The notes: generated by a model from the letters alone, not told the origin. Shown: positions 1-8,471, counted from the first letter of the stretch. The stretch: 20,142 nucleotides of DNA from Barthelona sp. PAP020 (GCA_040182905.1 JARQWU010000193.1:1-20142), one strand, 5' to 3'. Numbers and translations are program-made.

Positions 1-1158
1 CCTAAATTCCCCTCCTGGGATTTTGACTGAAATTTGCTAGAATGAGTTTTCTGAGTTTACTTTCTTTGTAAATAAATATAGTTGTTTCACAACTGGACCA
101 ATCAATTACATTCACATAACTTTTCAATTGAAAATCTTGAGAAAACAATTAAGCAACAGTAATTTGATTTTTATGATTATGTGTAAAAATTTGAAAGAGC
201 AATTCTTCATTTGCCCTTTATATTTAGCAAATGAAATTTCAAATTATACAATATTAATCCAGTTTCTGAAACTTATAACAAAAAAACACCATACCATTCT
301 TACTCTTTACTCATACACACAGAACTTCTTAGCCTGGAAACAATTAAAATACATTTTGTCATATCTACCACATTCAACATATTCAATTTTTCAATTGTTT
401 GTCAAAATTTGTCATTCTTCATTGGGATGAATCCAACTGCGTATTTTGGGAATTTATAATCTTAGCTAGCAATGCAAAATGAATCATTTCGATAAAATTC
501 ATTAAATTTTTTGATGAAGAACTAATCATTACAGATGTTAAAAACATTCACAAAAATTTTGGATAATTTTACAAAAAGAAACAATTCTGATGAGATAAAT
601 CTGCAAATAAATGCTTTCAAACTTTAATTTGAAATGTTTACTATTGTATTAATATTATGTGCTCACAATTATGAAAGTTATGAAAGTAAAAAAAGATCCA
701 CCCTTTAAAATTTGAAATGTGTGAAACTAATGGTTTCTACTGCTTTTTTTAACCCTAAAAAAAGATATACAACTAAAAAGACATGCTGGAAAAGAAAAAT
801 ATTTTCCAGTTAATCCATTCTAACAAAAGAAGGTTTTGCTTTTTAATTGCAATTTATTGTTGAACCAAAAAATAAGGTCTTCCAAATGTTTGAAAACAAA
901 GTATAAATGTAATCTTCATTTGTCGAAATCTTCAATAAAAATTAACGTGTTTACGGTGAAAAATTTCATTTTTAATTATGGAAGAGACTGTTTCAAGAAC
1001 ACTTACATGTGTAAAATCGCATGTAGAATGCGCTCTTTGAATTGACAATCTTTCTTTTTTTATAATTCTTATATCTGCTTGTTGATAAAAACAGTTGTGT
1101 CAAATGAACACAAAAAAGAAATTGAAAAAAAATCTCCAAAGTTTTTTTATCATTACAA
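1..1158. other. AT-rich region with no convincing gene
   Basis: No frame here gives a protein that looks real. The open stretches at 128-430 and 836-1045 lack an ATG start and have low-complexity composition typical of AT-rich spacer. No tRNA-like or rRNA-like sequence was seen. Around 537-626 a 30-codon ATG frame ends in TAA and a second frame reads into it across a shift, which could be the tail of a decayed gene, but chance is an equally good explanation. The last bases before 1159 are the promoter of the CNOT10-like gene. Confidence 0.6.
1150..1154 (+). promoter_or_regulatory. Initiator-like TCATT before the CNOT10-like gene
   Basis: The sequence TCATT follows a T-run and fits the trichomonad initiator consensus TCAYW. 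The A at 1152 would be the transcription start, leaving a 5' leader of 7 bases before the ATG at 1159. Very short leaders of this kind are known in Trichomonas. The motif is short and common in AT-rich DNA, so position is the main support. Confidence 0.45.
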
Positions 1159-2934
1159 ATGTCATTTGAAATTGCAAGTGCACATTTTCGAGGCACTAGA
1201 TATCAAGAGTGCTTGAAAGAATTGCAAAACATTCCAAATAGTGAAAATATATATTCTGTTCAACATAATATTTTATTATGTAAACGATTTTTAGGATTCA
1301 TTAATGATCTTGAGCTTGAATTATCATTAAATAATCTGAAAAATGTTCAAGATAATAATGTACATGTATCTGGAATTTATACACGATACAATCTCGCAGT
1401 CATGCATTATTATAATCGAAATTATTCACACGCATTGCAAATATTGGTACCTTTTATTCACACAGTTGATGCTTTACCTATTTTTTTGGCAATACAAATC
1501 GTTATGTTATTCTTGGAAGTTTTGACGATTTGTTCATATCCTACACGTAGCCCTATCGCTACCTTTGCAAAATTAATTGAAAAATTACCACCAAATTATC
1601 GAAAAGATTTTATCATATTTTTGCATCAGTATGAAGTACGTTTTGAGTGTCTCTGTGGTGATAAAGAAAGAGCAGGGACACTAGCAAACAAATTATCTGA
1701 TAATTTGATGTCTAAATTGTTGAAAGCCAATGCTTATTCTATGAATTCTAATTTTTCTCAAGCAGGCAATATTTTATTGGACAATAAGCATATTCCAGTT
1801 CCAAGTGGTGTTCATCTTCCTTCTGAATATATTCTTCAGCCTTCCGAATATTTATTTTTATACAATATGGGAGTGGTGAATGCTATTGCTGGAAAATTGC
1901 ATTTGGCAATGACTCAGATTATAAAGGCGATAGATATCGCCCAAAAATCTGAAAACCATGTCAATCCACGAAAAAACAGACGATGCCCATATTTGAACAT
2001 AATGAAACGTACATTGGGCATGATTCTTTTGAGTTTACCTGATGACCAGACTACCCCTAACACATATTATAATGCTGCTGTTGCACTTACTATGAATGAA
2101 CGTGACCCACATTTGAATGGAAGATTGGCTATGTTAAGGGGTGAAGCTTACATTCGTTGTGCATTATTAATGCAGTATCAAACCGATTCAAACATTGAAT
2201 TTGGACCCACTTGTGATGTTGAACGTGTGGTTGATGTACATTCTGGTCGTTGTTTCATTTTAAGTGATAAACATATTTATTATACGCATGAATCATCAAA
2301 AAAATGCACACGTAAGAGTGTTTGTCCTATATCTATGACTGATGCTTTGCGTAAAGCCAAGACTAGTCTAACAACTGCCATATCAATTTTTAGATTATTA
2401 TTAAAGGCTTCAAGAAGAAAACAAACAGCTATTATGCATCAAAGGACAAGAGCCGAACTATTGATTGCATATATTTTGATGGCACTTGATAATCCTGCAA
2501 CTGCATTACACCATTTACCTCGAATTGAAAATGCATCTATTCCACCTTTGATCGCCTATCATGTGGTTATGTTAGGTTGTGAAGCGCAATTGCGTTTGAG
2601 AAAATATGATGAGGCTGTGAACATATTTAACTCCGTTAATATTAACAATTTTGAAGGAACCGAAAAGCATTCGATATTAGTGAATCAAATATGCACACAC
2701 ATTATTTCAAACAAGAACGTTGGAAAAATCAACGAATTGATGAATGTTTTGAGAAAAGAGTTACCCCAGAGTTGGATTCTTAAGTCTTTAGATGTCTATT
2801 TGAGTCTTAGAGCTGGTCAGTATGGTTATGCACATAGTCTTTTGAAGTTTAATGGTTCTTATCAATATGTATCCAAATATAGTTACGAGGAATCATCAAT
2901 TCCCAAGTTTGAACCTGAACCCACCAGAAAGTAA
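1159..2934 (+). CDS. CNOT10-like TPR subunit of the CCR4-NOT complex
   Basis: The protein has 591 residues and consists of helical TPR-type repeats without signal peptide or membrane segment. The start (ASAHF.GTRYQECLKELQ, residues 6-22) parallels the first TPR of CNOT10, followed by YTRYNLAVMHYYNRNYSHAL (74-93), which resembles the CNOT10 segment with a YNQAV..YHLRQY core. A further repeat, YLFLYNMGVVNAIAGKLHLA (231-250), fits the middle part, and C-terminal repeats near 425-490 resemble the CNOT10 segment on holding and summing TPR units. CNOT10 works with CNOT11 as a module of the CCR4-NOT deadenylase, which shortens mRNA poly(A) tails. At 591 residues it is shorter than the human protein, which is over 700. 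The ATG at 1159 is chosen because it is the first after the initiator-like site. Another TPR protein cannot be excluded, but the order of motifs favours CNOT10. Confidence 0.7.
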   Translation: MSFEIASAHFRGTRYQECLKELQNIPNSENIYSVQHNILLCKRFLGFINDLELELSLNNLKNVQDNNVHVSGIYTRYNLAVMHYYNRNYSHALQILVPFIHTVDALPIFLAIQIVMLFLEVLTICSYPTRSPIATFAKLIEKLPPNYRKDFIIFLHQYEVRFECLCGDKERAGTLANKLSDNLMSKLLKANAYSMNSNFSQAGNILLDNKHIPVPSGVHLPSEYILQPSEYLFLYNMGVVNAIAGKLHLAMTQIIKAIDIAQKSENHVNPRKNRRCPYLNIMKRTLGMILLSLPDDQTTPNTYYNAAVALTMNERDPHLNGRLAMLRGEAYIRCALLMQYQTDSNIEFGPTCDVERVVDVHSGRCFILSDKHIYYTHESSKKCTRKSVCPISMTDALRKAKTSLTTAISIFRLLLKASRRKQTAIMHQRTRAELLIAYILMALDNPATALHHLPRIENASIPPLIAYHVVMLGCEAQLRLRKYDEAVNIFNSVNINNFEGTEKHSILVNQICTHIISNKNVGKINELMNVLRKELPQSWILKSLDVYLSLRAGQYGYAHSLLKFNGSYQYVSKYSYEESSIPKFEPEPTRK

Positions 2935-2935
2935 A
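2932..2935 (+). terminator. TAAA overlapping the CNOT10-like stop codon
   Basis: The TAA stop is followed directly by A, giving TAAA, the form used as a polyadenylation signal in Trichomonas. Confidence 0.35.
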
Positions 2936-3317
2936 ATAATTTGTTGTTTATTTTGTTGTTTCATGTACAAATTGTTTGAAAATAAATCCGAATTACAAAA
3001 GCTGGAGAATTGTGGATCTTCATCTGATACAAACATGAATCAGGTTTGAAATGAATGAAAAAAAAATTCCAATGTCTATTTATTGCTTAACAGAGAACCA
3101 ATAGAAGAACCGATTTGAAAAAATCAGCGGAACAAAAACAAGCAAACAAACAAATAGGAAAAGTTTGACTATATTATGTGTATGAACAAACAAACCGAAA
3201 AACAGAATAAACATACTTTCAGTTGTTGAGATTTTACCTTGAAATCGTAAATTGTTTTGTAATTTCTTCAAGAAATAATAATTTACGATTAACTTCAACG
3301 TTTTGGATATATTTACT
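2935..3317. other. Convergent intergenic spacer
   Basis: This 383-base spacer separates the 3' ends of the CNOT10-like gene and the SGF29-like gene, which point at each other, so it should hold two 3' ends and no promoter. Around 3128-3200 it is rich in AAAC/ACAA units (a loose microsatellite). A short frame to 3049 continues from inside the upstream gene in another phase and has no features of a protein. Nothing else was seen. Confidence 0.6.
3312..3315 (-). terminator. TAAA just after the SGF29-like stop codon
   Basis: On the minus strand the stop reads TGA, then two bases, then TAAA. This places the candidate polyadenylation signal 2 bases beyond the stop. Confidence 0.3.
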
Positions 3318-3833
3318 TCAAAGAATGTTTTCAAGTGGCATTACAGGTAGTTTTGTTCCAGGTAAAGTAGGGTGCGTACTTTCTTCAGTGTTTTGTATTT
3401 CATTTTCCAAATAACCACACTTAGGAACACATAATATCTTATCCACTGTTACTAATGAACTTTGTTCTTCTCCTTCAAAAACAACTCGAACTCTTTCATC
3501 ATTAATTACTTCTTGAACAACACAAGGATAATATGTACTAGTAGTAGAATTCTCAGAATCTTCATATAAAGAAAAAATCCTATCCCCAGAACCAATTGAC
3601 GCATTATCACGTTTCATTGAAGCTAATGGAGTTGCAAGTTGACTTGAAACTCTCCATCGGTCTTCACTACGTACCGATTTCCCATCTATAATAGTAGGAG
3701 GATCAGAAACAACAAAAATACCATTATCATCATCATAATCCAAAACATCAAAAATAACAAATGTTTTAAAGAAATTTGTGCCATAAGTTTGATCTTCAGC
3801 AACAAATCTTGCAACAATTTTGTTGTTCTTCAT
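3318..3833 (-). CDS. SGF29-like tandem Tudor protein
   Basis: The product has 171 residues and is almost wholly one domain. Residues 3-70 form a first beta-barrel (KIVARFVAE, then FVIFDVLDYDDDNGIFVVSD), matching SGF29 Tudor 1 with its WILAEV...YEVDD core. Residues 80-138 form a second (GDRIFSLYEDS, TYYPCVVQEV, RVRVVFEGE, DKILCVP), matching Tudor 2. Residues Y90, Y101/Y102 and F119 sit where SGF29 has the aromatic cage that binds H3K4me3, and D44 sits where an acidic residue holds the H3 N-terminus. SGF29 recruits SAGA/ATAC acetyltransferase complexes to trimethylated H3K4. The usual N-terminal coiled coil that tethers SGF29 is absent. The last 30 residues are polar and look disordered. The ATG at 3833 is the simplest start; an upstream exon is discussed separately. 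The call is by motif recognition; another Tudor-like reader is the alternative. Confidence 0.65.
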   Translation of the reverse strand: MKNNKIVARFVAEDQTYGTNFFKTFVIFDVLDYDDDNGIFVVSDPPTIIDGKSVRSEDRWRVSSQLATPLASMKRDNASIGSGDRIFSLYEDSENSTTSTYYPCVVQEVINDERVRVVFEGEEQSSLVTVDKILCVPKCGYLENEIQNTEESTHPTLPGTKLPVMPLENIL

Positions 3834-3842
3834 TTTAAATGT

Positions 3843-3903
3843 CTGAAAAAAAAATAAATTGAGAATTTAAACAAAAATTATCTTTTGTTTATTCACTACT
3901 AAC
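3843..3903 (-). other. Possible 61-base intron upstream of the SGF29-like ORF
   Basis: Read on the minus strand, this stretch begins GTTAGT and ends in a T-run followed by CAG. Removing it would join ATG codons at 3933, 3924, 3915 or 3906 in frame to codons leading into the Tudor ORF. Against it: the ends do not match the strict trichomonad intron consensus (GTAYGT and ACTAACACACAG), the domain is complete without the extra residues, and the in-frame ATGs are simply the complement of the TCATTT repeats of the opposite gene. Confidence 0.15.
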
Positions 3904-3911
3904 CATTTTTA

Positions 3912-3935
3912 TCATTTGTCTCATTTCAATCATTT
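3912..3935 (+). promoter_or_regulatory. Triple TCATTT initiator-like cluster before legumain
   Basis: TCATTT occurs three times at 3912, 3921 and 3930, exactly 9 bases apart. Each fits the trichomonad initiator consensus TCAYW. No ATG lies between them and the legumain start at 4006, so transcripts from here would have a leader of roughly 75-95 bases, long for this group. The cluster lies in the gap between two divergent genes. Confidence 0.35.
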
Positions 3936-4005
3936 GAAGTATAATAAACAAAATATCTGTTTTTGGGGTTTGTCCTCAATATTTGTAGTGTTTTATTTTT
4001 TTTCT

Positions 4006-5235
4006 ATGAAATTCACATTTTCTTTTGTGATTCTATTTTTAACATTATTAACATTTATAACTACAAAAGATTTTGCAGTTCTAATTGCGGGAACTAAAGG
4101 ATTTAATAATTATCGACATCAAGCTGATGTTTATCACATGTATCATTTAATTATTGAAAATGGTTACTCCAAGGATGATGTTATTGTTGTAGCTTATGAT
4201 GATATTTCAGATAATTCTCAAAATGTTTACAATCCACATGTTTATAATGATGTTAATATGACCAGAGATTATTATGATGGTGTTAAAATTAATTATTCTG
4301 GTCAAAATGTCACTGCTGAATTAATTAGAAAAATTCTTTCCAGTGATTCTTCATTGCCTTATTCCGTTCCCAACGATGTTGATTCTTTATTTATTTTTTT
4401 TGCTTCACATGGTGAAGTCGGAAGTATTATAATGCCAAATGGTCCACCTTTTACTGTTGCAGACCTTCAAGAAGTATCTCAACGTTTTGGTGATGTGAAT
4501 ACTCCGATACCAAAAGCTTTCTTTTTAATTGAAGCTTGTCATTCAGGATCTATGTTCCAAGCATTTCAAAAAAATAGTCCTATTGCTGGTTTAGCTGCAG
4601 CCAAAAGTGAAGAACTTTCTTTTTCTTGTGAATGTCCACCTTGGCCAGGGATGAGTGATATTTGTGATATGGGTATTGTGCCTTGTGATGCATTTGCATT
4701 TGATTTTATGAATCTTCCATTTACCGAAAAATTGTCCTTGATTGGTGCTGAGAATGAGATTATAGCTGAACATTTAGAATCCCACCCTGTTGCTTTTGCC
4801 ATTCCTTGGTATTTGGATTTGCCTATTACAGATATGATTCATATTCATACGAGTACAGATAAAACAATGAAAAATGATCAAAGAAGTGTATTTACAAAAG
4901 AGGGAAAAGGTTCAATAGACCTTAAAAGGTCTCAAAAAAAACAAACGGACAAGTCTTCCGAAAAAACAAAAGACCGCCGTTTGTTAGCTCAAGTTAATCA
5001 TTGTTCTTCAATAAAGAATGCTCTTACTTTATCAATTGTTGATAATGACAATTTGCAAATTCCTTCCATTGAAACATGGAAGCTACACAGAAAAATTAAT
5101 TTGCTAATGTATGAAAAATGCTTAGTATTTAATCATCGTTGCAAAGAGGTATCTTCTTTACTGACCGAATTATCTCTTCAAAGGAATTTTAATACCCAAA
5201 AATTTTCTGATATCTTAGACTCAATTTGTATGTAG
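4006..5235 (+). CDS. Legumain-like cysteine peptidase (C13 family)
   Basis: This asparaginyl endopeptidase has 409 residues from the ATG at 4006, which begins a clear signal peptide (residues 1-20: basic start, then a hydrophobic run). The open frame continues upstream but has no ATG there. Legumain hallmarks follow: FAVLIAGT.GFNNYRHQADVYH (23-44), the catalytic His135 in FASHGEVGS, and the catalytic Cys178 in IEACHSGSM. NYRHQAD and the C-terminal region favour legumain over the GPI-transamidase subunit GPI8. Residues 353 onward (NHCSSIKNAL, then a second Cys in LMYEKC) resemble the legumain prodomain, removed at activation. It should act in lysosome-like vesicles or outside the cell. Oddities are a serine before the catalytic His, where DHG is usual, a Cys/Pro-rich stretch at about 213-230 (CECPPWPG), and a Lys-rich charged linker at about 295-325. 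Stop is TAG. Confidence 0.9.
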   Translation: MKFTFSFVILFLTLLTFITTKDFAVLIAGTKGFNNYRHQADVYHMYHLIIENGYSKDDVIVVAYDDISDNSQNVYNPHVYNDVNMTRDYYDGVKINYSGQNVTAELIRKILSSDSSLPYSVPNDVDSLFIFFASHGEVGSIIMPNGPPFTVADLQEVSQRFGDVNTPIPKAFFLIEACHSGSMFQAFQKNSPIAGLAAAKSEELSFSCECPPWPGMSDICDMGIVPCDAFAFDFMNLPFTEKLSLIGAENEIIAEHLESHPVAFAIPWYLDLPITDMIHIHTSTDKTMKNDQRSVFTKEGKGSIDLKRSQKKQTDKSSEKTKDRRLLAQVNHCSSIKNALTLSIVDNDNLQIPSIETWKLHRKINLLMYEKCLVFNHRCKEVSSLLTELSLQRNFNTQKFSDILDSICM

Positions 5236-5248
5236 GTTTTAACAAATG

Positions 5249-5252
5249 TAAA
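5249..5252 (+). terminator. TAAA downstream of the legumain stop
   Basis: The TAG stop itself cannot carry the signal; the first TAAA lies 14 bases downstream. Confidence 0.25.
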
Positions 5253-5404
5253 TAATTTAATCGTAGTTTTTTTTTCTCTTTATCTCTTGATATATCTTTC
5301 GTTCTTTGAATAGTTATACCAGATCATTGAAATTGAAAAAAAAAGCGAACTCATTGATACAAATAATATCCTGATAATTCACTAATTTAATAATCAGTTT
5401 TGAG

Positions 5405-5498
5405 ATGGATGCTTACATTGTTGAATTAAGAAAATTAAAAGAATCATTTCGTGGATGAACAAGGTGATGATAGTAATAATGGTGTATCGTATTATTAA
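5405..5498 (+). pseudogene. Possible relic of a coding start
   Basis: From the ATG at 5405 the frame reads MDAYIVELRKLKESF and stops at 5456. The next frame continues from 5451 as VDEQGDDSNNG before a TAA at 5496. A charged amphipathic start followed by an acidic Asp/Asn-rich patch recalls the N-terminus of many trichomonad ankyrin-repeat proteins, but no ankyrin repeats follow. It could be chance. Confidence 0.2.
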
Positions 5499-5931
5499 TC
5501 TGCTTGTTCAAACAAATCATTTCTGACCTGGGATATTCTTTCACTAAAATTTTCTTTCTTTCATCTGTCAACTGATTTGTACCCAGTAAAATTCGTTATT
5601 CAGTCTCCTTTGGTGGACTCAAATACAATAAGGGCCTTTTCCATCAAGTATCTTTGTCTATTGATAGCAAAAATTGTGTGAAATACATTCATTGGACTCT
5701 TTTCATTCAAAACATATTTGATTATACAAATATTTGAGGACCTGATGCTCACAAGAAAGTGATGGTAAATGTTTCTGAAAGCTCTTTATAGTTCATAGTT
5801 TGTAGTTTGTAACTGGTTCATTTTGATGCAATAACTAAACAATTTAAAGTAAATAATGGTGAAACTAGATTTCAGATGGAAAGAATCAAAGAAATGAATT
5901 GGTGAGGAAAAAAGGACTGTCCAAACTGTTA

Positions 5932-5936
5932 TCATT
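5932..5936 (+). promoter_or_regulatory. Initiator-like TCATT before the WD40 gene
   Basis: TCATT followed by a T-run fits the TCAYW consensus. The A at 5934 would give a 12-base leader to the ATG at 5946. This is the best placed initiator candidate in the window. Confidence 0.5.
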
Positions 5937-5945
5937 TTTTATCTA

Positions 5946-8471
5946 ATGCCCTTTTTAAAACGAAATCCAAAGGATATCATTGATGTAATTGTTGATGAAA
6001 ACGATTTTATGAAAATTGAATCCCAACATGAAAAGTCTATTTATTCAATTAATTTTCATTCTTCTAAAGATATTTTTTTGACCGCTTCTGGAGATTCAAC
6101 AATAAAAATATGGAATTTCGAGACATTGAAATGTGAAAAGGTTCTTGAAAATCATGAGAGCTTTGTTTTTGATGCCCAATTTTCTTATGATGGTGAATTA
6201 ATTTGTTCTGCTTCAAATTCTGGAAAAATTATTATTTATAAAACCGAAGATTATAGACCTTTCATTACGATTGAAAATGATTCCACACCTACTTTTTGTT
6301 GTTGTTTTTCTCATGATCAAAAATATTTATTTACTGGTGATGCTAATGGCCATTTAAAAAAATGGGACATTCAAAGTACTTCTTCTTCTTCTTCAATAAA
6401 TGAAAATAGATTGATTGAATCAATCAAGACACATTCTTCCAGAATTTGGCGAATTTGTTTATCACCCACAGGGAGATTTATAGCAACTGGGGGGTTTGAT
6501 GCTTTTATAAAAGTCTTTGATGTTAAGAATTTGAGTTTACTCAATGCGTTTGAACCATTTTCAGGAGCCGTACATTCTATTGATTTTAGTATCAATGAAC
6601 AATTTATTTGTGGATGTTCTAAGGATAAAACTGTAAGGATATGGGAATTTCAAAATTTTCAATTGGTGAATCAATTTTTTTTGGAGAGTCGAGTGTGTTG
6701 TGTTAAATTTTTTGGTAATAATTTATTTTTAGCTTGTTTGTGTACCAATGGAACTATTGTAATTATTTCATTGATAAATAAGTGTATTCACCAAATAATT
6801 GAATGTAAAAGTGCCAATAGTGTATATACTTCTTTTGATATTAATGAAGCAAATGAGAAATTGGTTGTAGGTCGTACAGATATTGTTGATGGTGAAGATA
6901 ATATGAGATTATACAATTTGGTTCCTGTTTACAAGCCTATTAAAACGTATTTTGATGAAATATTAGCAAATAAGGAGAATCTTGCCATGAAAAATAATGA
7001 CAATACTTTTGATTTGAATCGTTTAGTTGAAGCATTTAGAATTGAATTGGAAGTAAAAATTGAACAAATACGCAAGGAAAATCAAATGAAAGAACAATTA
7101 TTGCGAAAAGAACTCTTGTTTCAAAAAGATGTGATAGAGCAACAAAAAAATAAAATTTTTGATTTGGTTTTAAAAGAAGATAGATTAACTCAAGCAAATA
7201 ATAAACTATCTGCCAGACTCAATGAATTGGAAGATAGCTTTAATAAAGAAAAACGAAAATTAAACATTTTAATTGACCAATTCAAAAAAGATCATGTAAA
7301 TCAAGAAACCATTGTATTTTTAAATGTTTTACAAAATTTATATGAAAATTTAAAAACTTTGTACATGAATAGTCTTATTTTTGAAGAAGAAAAACTTCTG
7401 TTGTTGAAAACTCAAACATTTGAAACTTCCCATGAAAATGAAAACGAATTTAGCAAGATTTTGGATGAAATCACTCATTTTTCTGTTGATTCAGGAAAAA
7501 ATTATGACTTTTCTAGGCTTGAAAGTTTTCAACGAAAAATTCAAAGTAATCATCAAATTTTAAATGAAATATTAGCTTTTATTCATTCATTTAAATTTCC
7601 AAAACCTTTTGATTCAGTCAATTACAAAAGCGTTGTTGATTTTACAGATGAAATTAAGATGTTCATCACAAAGTCAATAGATAACAATGTTTCTCAAATT
7701 TTTGTTGAAGATCAAGTCGAGAAACTTTATGAAAAAATTCAAAACACATTGAATGTGGAAGTTTTTGAAGAAATTCAATTTAGCGATGTTTTTTTATCTT
7801 TGTCCAAAAAAGAAAACATTGAAACTTCCATAAAACATTTGGAAATATTGATTGAAAAAGTGCAAACATTGTTTACTTCTTTAAAATTGATTTTTGAAAA
7901 GATAGGTGATATTGAAGATAAGCGTGAGTCAATGGTGAAGGCATTCAAATACTTTGAAAAGATTGAGGAGGATTTTGATGAAGACACCACTGAATATTAT
8001 ACGTCCAGAGTTATTTACGATGAAAAGCAAAGATTATTCGATTTTGTAATTGAGCCTTTGTTGTTGATACGTTGTAATATTCCCACACATCTATTCAGTA
8101 AACTTCTTAGCTTTTGTACAAACTTTGCTAAAATCGAAAGCGCTTTGGAATTGTTGGAAAATCAAGAACACTGTCCATCTTTAGATAGAGATTTGATATT
8201 GATTATTCCAGAGGCTTTTTATCATCCTGGCTTATACGACGATATGATTAATGAAGATCAAACACAGTTGGCTCTGGAAACTGACAATCTTGTTGTTCAA
8301 ATGTTTGAATTACCCTATAGACCATGTGACCAATTGTCCTTCATCATTCAAAATATTAATAAGTTTCTGCAATTGAAAGTTAATTATAAAAGTATCATTT
8401 TTACAGTTGATGAAGATGAAGATGTTATTGCATTTGCATTAGAGTGGCAAAAAATTTCCATTGAAGGTTAA
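5946..8471 (+). CDS. WD40-repeat protein with central coiled coil
   Basis: The product has 841 residues. Residues about 23-324 contain seven WD40 units, enough for one closed propeller; the clearest are SGDSTIKIWNF (48-58), TGDANGHLKKWDI (130-142), TGGFDAFIKVFDV (181-193) and CSKDKTVRIWEF (224-235), while the sixth and seventh are degenerate. A Ser run (146-150) encoded by CTT-type triplets lies in a loop. Residues about 355-450 are a strongly charged coiled coil (EAFRIELEVKIEQIRKENQ and following). The remaining 390 residues are mostly helical, acidic, and match no family that was recognised. There is no signal peptide or membrane segment, so it is probably cytosolic or cytoskeletal, acting as a scaffold. 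Propeller plus coiled coil occurs in trafficking and ciliary or centrosomal proteins, but no specific orthologue can be named. Confidence 0.85.
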   Translation: MPFLKRNPKDIIDVIVDENDFMKIESQHEKSIYSINFHSSKDIFLTASGDSTIKIWNFETLKCEKVLENHESFVFDAQFSYDGELICSASNSGKIIIYKTEDYRPFITIENDSTPTFCCCFSHDQKYLFTGDANGHLKKWDIQSTSSSSSINENRLIESIKTHSSRIWRICLSPTGRFIATGGFDAFIKVFDVKNLSLLNAFEPFSGAVHSIDFSINEQFICGCSKDKTVRIWEFQNFQLVNQFFLESRVCCVKFFGNNLFLACLCTNGTIVIISLINKCIHQIIECKSANSVYTSFDINEANEKLVVGRTDIVDGEDNMRLYNLVPVYKPIKTYFDEILANKENLAMKNNDNTFDLNRLVEAFRIELEVKIEQIRKENQMKEQLLRKELLFQKDVIEQQKNKIFDLVLKEDRLTQANNKLSARLNELEDSFNKEKRKLNILIDQFKKDHVNQETIVFLNVLQNLYENLKTLYMNSLIFEEEKLLLLKTQTFETSHENENEFSKILDEITHFSVDSGKNYDFSRLESFQRKIQSNHQILNEILAFIHSFKFPKPFDSVNYKSVVDFTDEIKMFITKSIDNNVSQIFVEDQVEKLYEKIQNTLNVEVFEEIQFSDVFLSLSKKENIETSIKHLEILIEKVQTLFTSLKLIFEKIGDIEDKRESMVKAFKYFEKIEEDFDEDTTEYYTSRVIYDEKQRLFDFVIEPLLLIRCNIPTHLFSKLLSFCTNFAKIESALELLENQEHCPSLDRDLILIIPEAFYHPGLYDDMINEDQTQLALETDNLVVQMFELPYRPCDQLSFIIQNINKFLQLKVNYKSIIFTVDEDEDVIAFALEWQKISIEG

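Larger units (their letters stand above)
5236..5945. other. 710-base intergenic region without an intact gene
   Basis: It is less poor in G and C than the other spacers and contains short broken reading frames, including a possible coding start at 5405 and a frame of about 50 codons around 5580-5730 interrupted by stops. This composition suggests decayed coding sequence, but no family could be recognised. The final 30 bases hold the promoter of the WD40 gene. Confidence 0.5.

Noticed and set aside
128-430. Open frame of about 100 codons upstream of the first gene
   Set aside because: It has no ATG start, low-complexity composition, no domain and no promoter-like or 3' signal in the right place; it looks like chance in AT-rich DNA.
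3898-3903. ACTAAC on the plus strand, like the trichomonad branch-point motif
   Set aside because: It is not followed by the required ACACAG or by any AG at the right distance, and no GTAYGT lies upstream in a transcribed region on that strand.
3916-4005. Thirty extra codons before the legumain start
   Set aside because: The frame has no ATG there and the signal peptide begins cleanly at the ATG at 4006.
4006-5235. GPI8/PIG-K (GPI transamidase subunit) as the identity of the C13 peptidase
   Set aside because: NYRHQADVYH and the C-terminal Cys-containing prodomain-like region fit legumain, and no C-terminal membrane segment is present.
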